DNA of 64,000 nt from Distichodus sexfasciatus (lineage: Eukaryota; Chordata; Actinopteri; Characiformes; Distichodontidae), in assembly GCA_032718565.1 (NCBI GenBank), contig JAVGVS010000011.1:5023904-5087903 (forward strand), in the 5' to 3' direction. Under the pieces are notes generated by a model. That model was not told the origin of the DNA and ran no database searches. It saw only the letters and a list, made by a program, of their open reading frames with translations. Shown piece after piece: positions 56,153-64,000 of this stretch; the stretch's first letter is position 1; the number at the start of each line of letters is the position of its first letter. The position numbers were made by a program, and so were the translations under genes.

Positions 56153-56219
56153 GGCGCTGCTTGGGCCCATCTTGCCGACTTCTGCTGATGGAGGCCTCTG
56201 GAGGTTTGTGCTGGAGGCC
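56153..56219 (-). CDS. Exon-like 67-nt segment with strong splice sites, unidentified
   Basis: On the minus strand a long pyrimidine tract (ttttgtttttttcacctccc) ends ccccag at 56220, and a perfect donor gtgagt begins at 56152. The 67 nt between are open in all three frames. One reads SSTNLQRPPSAEVGKMG, another HKPPEASISRSRQDGPK. The length is not a multiple of three, so flanking introns would differ in phase. GC content is well above the AT-rich flanks. I cannot tie it to a known protein. It is the best-bounded exon candidate here; an lncRNA exon or chance remain possible. It could share a transcript with 18073-18224. Confidence 0.4.
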
Positions 56220-57039
56220 CTGGGGTGGGAGGTGAAAAAAACAAAACACACATAACGAGATGGAGGGAGAGGTCAGAGAAAGCTTAGCGTCTCCTAACAG
56301 CAGACTCAGTAAACTCACTCAGCGTGTGATGGGTTAAGCCATGCAAAATAGTTAAACACTAGTAGCCATAGGAGACGCTGTGATTGTAATGATAATGACG
56401 ATAACGATGATGGCGGTGATCTTGGAGGAGGATGATGATGATGATGTTGTTCATGAGGAATAAAGAGTGATTTTAATTTATCACTGTGTAATTTTTTACT
56501 GTGTAATACTGTGTCATGCATGAGACTAAACGTGACTAAGCAAATTATCTGCAATTACAGACATTATAATCGTTTTAACACATTAAAACTACAACAGGGG
56601 GAGATAAAAGGGGTAAACTTACAGTATCTCAGGTTTTAGCATCTCTCACATAATTGTCTTCAATGTGCCTTTATTGAATAGTGTATGTACATGTTTAATT
56701 TAGAAAAAAATTATTCTCATTATCTCCAGATTTTTCCACTTTCCTTTTAAATAATAATCAACTTAAATATAAGTGGAACGTCCTGGCAACATGTTAATTA
56801 TTTATGCTGAAGAAAATAAGTTATACTTAAGATATAAGTTATGCATGAAACTTATAGGAAAGATCATAATTGCTAGCACCAAAAATAAATAAATAAACAA
56901 ATAAAAATCAAGCTCTGTCGTTTTCTGTGCCTATAATATTTGTTCAGTGAAAAACTCACATAATATATAATAGTGCAGAGGTCATCAGACATTAAAAACA
57001 GCAATATTGATAACTGACCTGCTGAAGCAGGCTTGGACA
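56220..57039. other. Non-coding sequence (possible intron)
   Basis: A (GAT)-like degenerate run lies at 56385-56450. Remainder AT-rich, no features. Confidence 0.4.
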
Positions 57040-57060
57040 CTGTGTGTGTGTGTGTGTGTT
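57040..57060. repeat. (GT)n abutting MITE copy D
   Basis: About 10 GT units ending at the MITE boundary. Confidence 0.95.
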
Positions 57061-57315
57061 CTTGTACTTGCTACTTAGTGAGAACCAAAAGAGTGAGGAC
57101 ATTTTTGGGAAGTGAGGACTTTTTTAGTGGTCCTCACTTCTTTAAACTGCTTTTACAAAAAAAATACAAGTTTATTTGCAAAACTAAAAGTGTAGAAAGA
57201 TTATCTTTTGGTTACTGAGGTTATGGTTAGGGTTATGTTTAGGGTTAGGTGTAGTATTATTTACATACAGCAATATAGAAGTCAATGGAGGTCCTCACTA
57301 CTATAAAAGTACAAG
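57061..57315 (+). mobile_element. CA-repeat-embedded MITE (copy D, young)
   Basis: Reference orientation of the family. Starts cttgtacttgctacttagtg, then agtgaggacatttttgggaa, ggtcctcacttctttaaact, aagtgtagaaagattatctt, tatggttagggttatgttta, gtagtattatttacatacag, and ends tactataaaagtacaag. (GT)n lies on both sides (57040-57060 and 57321-57344). See copy C for comparison. Confidence 0.9.
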
Positions 57316-57345
57316 GATGAGTGTGTGTGTGTGTGTGTGTGTGTT
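57316..57345. repeat. (GT)n microsatellite
   Basis: About 12 GT units starting five bases after the MITE end. Confidence 0.95.
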
Positions 57346-57379
57346 TCTGCCACTCACTCTCTGTGTGTGCCTGTGCCTA

Positions 57380-57560
57380 ATAGGGGGTGAATAGTGCTGA
57401 GCCTGTGATGGCTTCATTACGCCAGACTCTCTTACCTTCTGGAAAAATTAACGCTTTAATGAAGGACGTTACGAGATGACACCTCCATGGTACTTCAGCT
57501 TCAAATCACAGATAATGAAGAGCCATTAATGAGGGCCTCAGTCAGGCACACACCTGATCT
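57380..57560. promoter_or_regulatory. Candidate conserved non-coding element
   Basis: gatggcttcattacgccaga, aaaattaacgctttaatgaa, gatgacacctccatggtact, cagataatgaagagccatta and atgagggcctcagtcaggca. Repeat-free. Confidence 0.4.
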
Positions 57561-57694
57561 GCCTCCCCCTCCTCCAACGCCATCTCTCTATCTCTCCATC
57601 TCCCCCCCCTCTCTCTCGCTAATAAATAGTGCACAGCTGAGTCAGCACAGCTTCCTCACCTGAGAGACAAGCAAACACTGTCCCTCTCTCTCTG

Positions 57695-57728
<34 letters not shown>

Positions 57729-57960
57729 TCCCTCTTTCTGTCTGTCTCCCTCCTTCACCTGGGAAATGAGCCTCAGTCCCACTGATCTTCTGTCTGTCAC
57801 ACCACCTACACACACACACGCACATACACACACTCCTGTACCTTAGAGACGAGCTATCTCTGTCACTATGAACCCGTCTGCCACAGTACGCCCACACACA
57901 CGCACATTGTGTGACTGTGAATCACGCAAAAGCAAACACACACATGCACAAACACAGAAA
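57561..57960. repeat. CT/CA microsatellite region
   Basis: (CT)n-(CA)n at 57680-57728, CT patch 57605-57618, CA patches 57805-57833 and 57890-57905, 57935-57955. Confidence 0.85.
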
Positions 57961-59620
57961 GGCGGAAACTCACAGCTGTCAAAAAGGAATGTTTTCATTT
58001 GAAAAGGGCCTGGCGCTATTTGATCGCTAATAAGGCGGCTAAAATGATATGAAATCATTTCTGTCTGCTTTGGCTGACAACACTGAATAACGTCTGCATC
58101 GACATGCCCACATTAGTGGTGAACTCTTCACATCTCATACGTATAAACGAGGGAACAAAAACAGACATATTACTCGTGTTATTTTGTTTTGTTTATCTTA
58201 TTGAGGTAAAACTGAGCAACAACCGCAACAAATCCACCTCCAACCTGAACCATTTGGCTGGGGTTGTTTTTTGGCCCGTTCGGTTTCCGACCCAGCTACC
58301 ATTCCTAAACGGCTTGAATCAGTGGATCCACAAAAGGCCACCGTCGTGACTCACGATCCCAAGCGTAGGCTACTTGCTGGATTTTCGAGGCGGACGGTGA
58401 ATTATATTGACAGGTGACATTTGTTGAATGTCAAACACATCCCTGAACATATGGCCAGTGCGTCACGCTTCAGGCCTAGACCTCAGGCTTCGCCAGGGCC
58501 AGCGCCGCCATCCCGCCTCGTCCCGATACTTAACATTTAGTCTTACGCTAGTTAGGCGTTGCATCATTATGGCTTTAACCAAACCCATTACGCTTAGAAA
58601 CCAAAAACAGGGGAAGTTCTAATTTGGCCGATTCTCACCTTCCTAGTTTCCTCGAAAACCCCTCAATTAAGTAACATACGAATCCTTTTTTTTCTCCCCA
58701 CACTTTTGTGCTCCAAATTAAATTCACCTTTAGAACCAGGCTGGGGCACGCTGCTCCAAACCTGTATTTAAAGAGCTGTCAGGGAGAAGTGGTTTTTAAC
58801 TTTCGATAAACAAAAAAAAAGCTTTCCACGCCCGCTGGGCTAAACAGCACTCGTTGGCCGCAAATTAGGCGGTGGAGAGCCGCAGTGCCGAGCCCTTTGT
58901 TCGCCACGGCGTTGGGCGGGGGGGGGGGGTTGGAAAGGCGCAAGCTTTTGTGTGAAATATATTGTATCATGATCTTCCTACTGAGCGTATTTCTTCTAGA
59001 TAATGACAAGTACGTGGAGGGTATCTGCGAGAGCGAATGGGTGAGCTAATTAAGAGCAGGACTGCCATTAGACCCGTCGGGGTTGCGGAGCGCTCGGCAA
59101 GGCGCTGCCAACGCCGGCGCGCTGCTCGAACAACAGGCTCCGTATCACCTGGAGAGCAATTGATACCAATTATATCATATCATAAAATACCGCAATTTAA
59201 TCGTCAGCGAGTCAACATGGGGCGCTCGCCCCACGCGTTAGCAGCAGCGGCAGCGGCTAAAAGGGTTAATTTCTGTCAGCCCGTCTGGCTGATGAGGCCT
59301 ACTTAAAACCGGGGCTCTACGTGTCATCGCTGGCAGGGGACGGGGCAATTTAGTGCGCGGCCTGACACCGGGGAGATGAAAAAAATGACGAACCTCTTTG
59401 TCTGCAGACTCACTGTTGTGTCAGCATTGTTTTCTAATGCTTACCAGAACCGTCGTTCTGGCTAAACAGACAAATTTTAAAAGGCGCCTGACGTATTGCA
59501 TCTTATTAGGAGAAAAGCGTGTCATTATTTTAGAATCGAGAGCAAATAAGTATAGAGCCCCTAAAGGGTCAGGTGGGAAAAAAAACTACCAAGCACTTTA
59601 CACGATAAAGTAACGTCTGC
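57961..59620. promoter_or_regulatory. Long candidate conserved non-coding cluster
   Basis: About 1.65 kb nearly free of repeats (G-run at 58917-58929 only). Blocks: gcgctatttgatcgctaata, aaaatgatatgaaatcattt, cagataatgacaag-type words, gtgagctaattaagagcagg, gccattagacccgtcggggt, gcaattgataccaattatat, accgcaatttaatcgtcagc, cgttagcagcagcggcagcg, aaaagggttaatttctgtca. CpG is dense at 58860-58920, 59060-59140 and 59215-59360. No coding-biased frame. Confidence 0.45.
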
Positions 59621-59627
59621 TCACAAG

Positions 59628-60289
59628 TAGAGGTGGCACAGATCTGATACGTGGATCGGATATCGGTCTGATAATGACTCAAATAGCTGGATCAGGTATC
59701 GGTGGCATTGGACCAACCCATGAAGCCGATCTGTCTAATTAAATAGTAGGTTTATCTATGTTTGTGTAAGTGCACATGCTCAATTCGTTATGCATGTGAA
59801 GCAGCACTGTGGTAAAACTGGTTTATTGTTCGACATTCACGCTAATTCGTACATATTGATACGACAATGAGCAGAACACACTACAACCCCAAAAGCAAAT
59901 CGTGTGATTTTACTGTTTAATTTCAACGCCAGCTCTCGCTCCCAGTCTCTGTGTTCAAGATGCTTTTAGAGCCGCAGGATTAGGGAACGCCGCAAAATTA
60001 CAGAACTGTGTTTAAACGAATTATTTTTGAGATGTTATTTTAATAATAAATAATTTAGCATATACTGTACATATGGGTGTGTAATTAGTTAGGAAAACAG
60101 TATTTAAGTCAAGTATTTCCTTAATCATAACAGAATAATCTCACTCATGTATTCAGACACTTTTTAAAGCATTATTTTCTGTTTTCTGTTAAAAAAAGAC
60201 TCTGTAGAGACTGTATCGGATTTGTATTGTATCAGCAGCATCCAAATTTACAATATCGGACATAAGAAAGTGGTACCGTGCCATGTTTA
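59628..60289. mobile_element. 662-bp hAT-like MITE
   Basis: Flanking 8-mers ctcacaag (59620-59627) and ctcagaag (60290-60297) match at 7 of 8. Left end tagaggtggcacagatctga; right end in reverse complement taaacatggcacggtaccac. Subterminal gatcggatatcggtctgata on the left is echoed by gtatcggatttgtattgtat and caatatcgg on the right. No frame; non-autonomous. Confidence 0.75.
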
Positions 60290-60297
60290 CTCAGAAG

Positions 60298-60372
60298 ATG
60301 TTATCACATGTTCACAAGAAGGTATCACATGCACATGAAAAAGAATCACATGGTCATAAGATTTTCTGGCAT
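60298..60372. repeat. Short ~22-bp tandem repeat
   Basis: Three units built on ttatcacatgttcacaagaa, gtatcacatgcacatgaaaa, gaatcacatggtcataagat. The words are also self-complementary (CATGTG-like). Confidence 0.6.
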
Positions 60373-60483
60373 AGTCACAGGAGCACAAGAAACGTGAATA
60401 ACAGAAAAAAATTCTCATGCTCATGAAAACATCTTATTTATTCTTCTCTTCCACCTGTCCCTTTAGAGCCCAAATAATTCCCT
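60373..60483. other. Short unique spacer
   Basis: No features. Confidence 0.4.
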
Positions 60484-60785
60484 TACAAAACCAAAATGTT
60501 TGCCACGAGTTTGCCATTGTCAGCCACTAGTGGCAAAGTTGAGGCAATGTTCTGGTAACAATGACAAAATGCCACTAGTGGCTGATGTACCTGCCAGTGA
60601 TTTGCCAAAACAATTTGCCAGTAATGGCAAACTTGTAGTGAACTTTTGGTAACAAATTTGCCAGGTGCATACGTTTTCCACAAAGTTTGCTAGAAATCCA
60701 CGACTAGTTTGCCACAGAAGTAATCTGCATGTGAAAATATGACCTTGCTGAAAATTCAAGGTCATATGCTTGCTAACAACAGAGA
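60484..60785. repeat. TTTGCCA-iterated repeat with GCCACTAGTGGC palindromes
   Basis: The word TTGCCA or its reverse complement occurs about a dozen times in 300 bp, including the perfect palindrome GCCACTAGTGGC split across two places (cagccactagtggcaaa near 60520, atgccactagtggctga near 60569). It reads as a non-autonomous element or satellite fragment with internal hairpins. Ends and family unknown. Confidence 0.55.
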
Positions 60786-61420
60786 CTAAAATTTTTGTCA
60801 GGGGATTATAAATGTAATGTTACTGATTACTGACAATTGACAGGACTGTGATGTAAAACTCATATAAGTCTAAATTGTATTTTTGGGTGAGTTTGGAATC
60901 TCACAAAAATCAAAAACTTCACTGTGATGACCAGGGGTGTCAAAAGTACACGCATACCTCACTCAAGTAGAAGTAGAGATGCATATGTTTAAAAGACTCC
61001 TTGCAAAGTAACCTTGTGAAGGACAAAACCACCATTTTACGGCAAATCTGACTGGACTCCATGTCCAAGTGTTACGTAGACCGCAAGCAGAGAAAAATTA
61101 TCATCATACAAGAATATTGCAGTGCTGTAAAGAGCGCTACATAAATCGACTGAATTGAAGTGAATTTCATCAAGCAAAGCTTATTGCTGCCACCGCAATC
61201 ACGATATCATCTCCCTCCGAGTTGCCGCCTGGTTTTAGTTTCTTTTTCTCTCTCTTTCTTGCTTTATCATGTCTACCGTGTTGTGCATCATGTGCAAAGA
61301 CGAATACACCAATGGGATTGCCTTTTCTATGCATGTTTACTATGTTTTTAAGCCTCAATCAATCAGTCAAGTTGTCTGGATGGTGCGCATTATTCATATG
61401 GAATAGGTAAAATGCATGGC
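60786..61420. other. Non-coding sequence with a LINE-like tail
   Basis: gtgctgtaaagagcgctaca, then aatcgactgaattgaag (61122-61160), resembles the end of a common fish retroposon. No gene. Confidence 0.35.
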
Positions 61421-61528
61421 CACCAGAGTCCTTCACAGATGGGTCAAATGTAGAGGTCACGTTTCGTTGTGGTGCACTGTGCGCTGTGTGCTGTGTGCTG
61501 TGTTCACAATGACAAATAATCACTCAAT
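61421..61528 (+). mobile_element. tRNA-headed SINE, 5'-truncated
   Basis: Only the 3' half: gtccttcacagatgggtcaa, tgtagaggtcacgtttcgtt, gtggtgcactgtgcgctgtg and acaatgacaaataatcactc. Confidence 0.8.
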
Positions 61529-61899
61529 GAGCCTGATTTGAAAATGTAAGGAGTAGAAACTGCAGATGTTCTTGCTAAAAATGTATGTAGTAAAAGTTAA
61601 AAGTTGTCACAAAAATAAAGTCAAGTAAAGTACAGATACCTGAAAATTCTACTTAAATACAGTAGCAGAGTATTTGCACTTTGTTACTTTACATCTCTGA
61701 TGATGACGTTTTATTGAACTCTTTGAAAATTTTTAAGGAACAAAAATTAACATGTTGCGATTGAGAACTCCACCACCTCTTCCAAAAAACAGTCAAATTT
61801 ACCAAATGAAACATTTTATATTTGCTTCCAAAAAACTGGCATATTAGCAAAAACGCTGAGGAAAAAAGAACAGGGAAAGTTTGTGCAAAGTTAAGAAAA
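61529..61899. other. AT-rich non-coding sequence
   Basis: aagtagaaactgcagatg and agtacagatacctgaaaatt near 61545-61660 look like an old repeat end. Nothing firm. Confidence 0.35.
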
Positions 61900-63500
61900 C
61901 GGAGCCGGTGTGTGCCTCTTAACTAAATCTGGAGGCATTGTGGACACCCTAATCCACTCCTAATCTGGATTAGGAATCCCAGTGTGTTTTTTCCCCTCTC
62001 TCGGGGGTGGCGGCCGGCGCTCATCCCTCGGCTTTGTCCCCGCGCCGGCCTCCTCGACGTTTTAGCAGCCCCCTGACTGCCTGATCTTTGATCTGATGTC
62101 TTCATAGAAGAGATCGGCAGGTTACCTATTTAGGGATGCAAATCCTCAACCGGAGGCTACTGGCACTTTGTTTAAAAAAAAAAAAAAAAAAGCGAAGGAA
62201 TCTTTGAGTCAGGCGTTTGGGTGAGAGGATTCTGAACAGGTTTCTCTCTCTCTAGAGCCCCCTCCTCCTCTGATCTGCTTGGCGGTATAGATTAAAATTA
62301 AGGGATAACCTTTTCTTAACACAGAAGAGTATAGTGCGGCCGAAAAGCGAGGGGGGTCGAAGGGAGGAGCCCTCTCATAATACACCAGCATGCCATAAAA
62401 GCATGCTCTGTGTCAGGAGCTTGTGAATGGGCCTCAATGGAGCCCCATTCCCGGGCCTGGCAGGGAGGCTTGCCAAAGACTACCTAGAGCCAACTAAGCG
62501 TGAGTAATCTGCTCGCGCTCAATGGCCGAGGCCGGCCCCCATTCAGCCCTCTCAGAACTTTAAGAGTTGATAAATTTATTATCTGTGGCGATTAGGGCCG
62601 CCCCGGCCCCGTCACCTTCTTAAAGCCGACGGGGCCCGGGAGAGAGAGACAGAGAGAGAGAGAAAGGGGAAGAAAGGGAGGGAGGGGAGGTGTAAAATAA
62701 AAGAGAGAGAGAAAGACGAGAAAGGATTGAGGAGACGGACTCTCTTTCTCCCTCTCGCTCCCGCGCACGGATTCCCTTCTTCTCCCTTTCCCTCACTCCG
62801 GGATGAGGCTTCCGTAGCAAAGGCCCTCTAATTGCGATACTAATGCGCTCGAAACCTCTGATTTGAAATGAACCAAGGCAGAAAATTGATTTCATGCTGC
62901 GACAGTTTATATATTGCTGCCAGTAGACAAGCGGCCCATTGAATGGGAACTGTACCTTCTAATTTTGTTTGGTGGGGAGAGAGAAATTAATTGCTTTGCT
63001 ACACTCGTTCAGGGTATAAAAGTCGCCAGGCAATATTTTTTCTTCTTTTTAAAAAAAAATACGGCTCCGCGGCGAGGGTCTCCGAGGTTGGAACGGAGGA
63101 TTAAACAAAGCAAAAAAAAGAAAAGAAAAGAAAGAAATTCCGAATAATTGACTGTTGACGTTGCGAGACGAGGGCTTTGTCCACGTAACGGCTTGTAATG
63201 ACAAGCGAGTTAAACAGGGGGCCGCGCGGCAAAATAAACGCCACAAGTCCGGCGAGCTTTGTTAGCCCCGGCTATCACACCCACTCGAGCAGCCACAAAG
63301 GGTGCAGTGGTTTGGGACAAATCTCACACACCCTTCAGCACACGGATAAACAATTTTATTAGCTCCATTCAATCTCCCCTTGCCTCCGTCATGTCTGCTT
63401 CTCTCTCTCTCCCCTTTTTTAAATTTGAAGAGCCACTCGGGACCCCAAAAAAATAAAGAAATAAACTAAACAAATTGGGGAGTGTCGTGAGATAATGACA
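61900..63500. promoter_or_regulatory. Long candidate conserved non-coding cluster
   Basis: About 1.6 kb with only simple-sequence interruptions (A-run 62173-62190, GA 62639-62670 and 62703-62715, A/G 63105-63137). Blocks: aatccactcctaatctggat with its near-palindrome ggattaggaatcccagtg, gatctttgatctgatgtctt, gtgagtaatctgctcgcgct, ttgataaatttattatctgt, ccctctaattgcgatactaa, gattgatttcatgctgcgac-type words, tttatatattgctgccagta, gtaccttctaattttgtttg, ccgaataattgactgttgac, cttgtaatgacaagcgagtt, aaacaattttattagctcca. CpG-rich patches at 61985-62060, 62500-62640 and 63060-63260. Confidence 0.45.
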
Positions 63501-63814
63501 GAGAGCAACAGCTCACGTCTGTCCATCTGTGGCTTGAATGGAGAGGAGGATGAAGCGAGGGTTAGAAGCTGATGGGACTGGGAGGAAGGAGGGGAGAGGG
63601 GCCTAAGGCCTACAGCTCATGTCCCCTGTGCATAACACAGGTCACTGCAGATTCACGGATGGCCATCACCCCATTACCTAAACTAAATATCTCCAGCCCA
63701 TCAATTAAAATCGTACAAATATACCAAAGATTCACAAGTGGCCAGAAATGAGGCCCCGGCCGATTCTTTCAGCACTGTTCTCACAGTCAATTGACTGCGT
63801 GCTTATGTGTGCGT
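63501..63814. other. Mixed non-coding sequence
   Basis: Repeat-poor; may continue the conserved cluster. No exon seen. Confidence 0.3.
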
Positions 63815-63868
63815 GTGTGAGTTTGAGAGAGAGAGAGAAAGAGCGAGAGAGCGAGAGAGAGAGAGAGT
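63815..63868. repeat. (GA)n microsatellite
   Basis: gagagagagagaaagagcga followed by further GAGA units. Confidence 0.95.
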
Positions 63869-63931
63869 CGTTATGTATAATCTGAGTGAACATGTTAACA
63901 AATGTGTGTACAGAGCTTTCAGTCATCTTTA

Positions 63932-64000
63932 GGGGCAGTTGGTAGTGTAATGGTTGGGCGTTCGCCCTGTGATCAGAAGGTTGCTGGTTCGAATCCCAGA
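63932..64000 (+). mobile_element. tRNA-headed SINE, head only, cut by window end
   Basis: aggggcagttggtagtgtaa head, cgttcgccctgtgatcagaa, then gttgctggttcgaatcccag with an intact B box GGTTCGAATCC. A-box-like and B-box words are spaced as in a tRNA. The remainder lies beyond the window. Confidence 0.85.

Noticed and set aside
57220..57260. Interstitial telomere repeat (GGTTAGGG-like)
   Set aside because: The ggttagggttatgtttaggg word is an internal part of a MITE found at the same position in other copies.
63932..64000. A tRNA gene (A and B boxes visible)
   Set aside because: The same head occurs on many copies followed by a shared non-tRNA body; it is a SINE head, and anticodon-stem pairing is poor.

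Overview
This window looks like non-coding nuclear DNA from a teleost fish. The evidence is the repeat content: many copies of one tRNA-headed SINE, L2-type LINE ends with the usual fish 3' tail, several non-autonomous hAT-like elements with 8-bp target duplications, microsatellites throughout, and a 101-base assembly gap inside trinucleotide repeats. I see no operons, no ribosome-binding sites and no long conserved reading frame. The longest open frames are microsatellite translations. An ostariophysan host is a guess, and I could not name the neighbouring gene.

The layout alternates between two kinds of DNA. (1) Transposon-rich stretches: 2.7-4.0 kb (one hAT-like element nested in another), 8.3-10.9 kb (L2, two SINE types, one split by a 1-kb insert), 12.6-16.7 kb, 36.1-36.6 kb (SINE split by a 195-bp hAT-like element), 40.6-41.2 kb, 43-46 kb (microsatellites and gap), 46.5-49.5 kb (an old tandem array invaded by SINEs and a MITE), 51.8-57.3 kb and 59.6-61.5 kb. 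(2) Blocks of repeat-poor, mixed-composition sequence with many TAATTA-type homeodomain-like cores and local CpG-rich patches: about 5.2-5.5, 11.3-11.7, 15.6-15.95, 20.6-22.1, 24.35-25.2, 25.9-26.4, 29.3-30.7, 32.4-32.76, 34.2-34.4, 35.2-35.8, 37.4-38.0, 39.3-39.75, 42.1-43.0, 49.55-50.0, 54.2-54.5, 57.4-57.55, 58.0-59.6 and 61.9-63.5 kb. These look like conserved non-coding elements of a gene desert or a very long intron around a developmental regulator. That is inferred from texture; no alignment was possible.

Five exon-like patterns with splice-site consensus were found, none tied to a known protein: minus strand 56153-56219 (best sites), minus strand 18073-18224, plus strand 43292-43396, plus strand about 43485-43668, and plus strand 7661-7858. 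They could be exons of a long gene, lncRNA exons or chance. Nothing in the window adds up to a new multi-gene system. The most unusual structures are the degenerate tandem array at 46.5-49.5 kb, a near-identical inverted pair of MITEs embedded in CA/GT repeats 4.2 kb apart (with two older relatives elsewhere), and the nested transposon insertions with readable target duplications.
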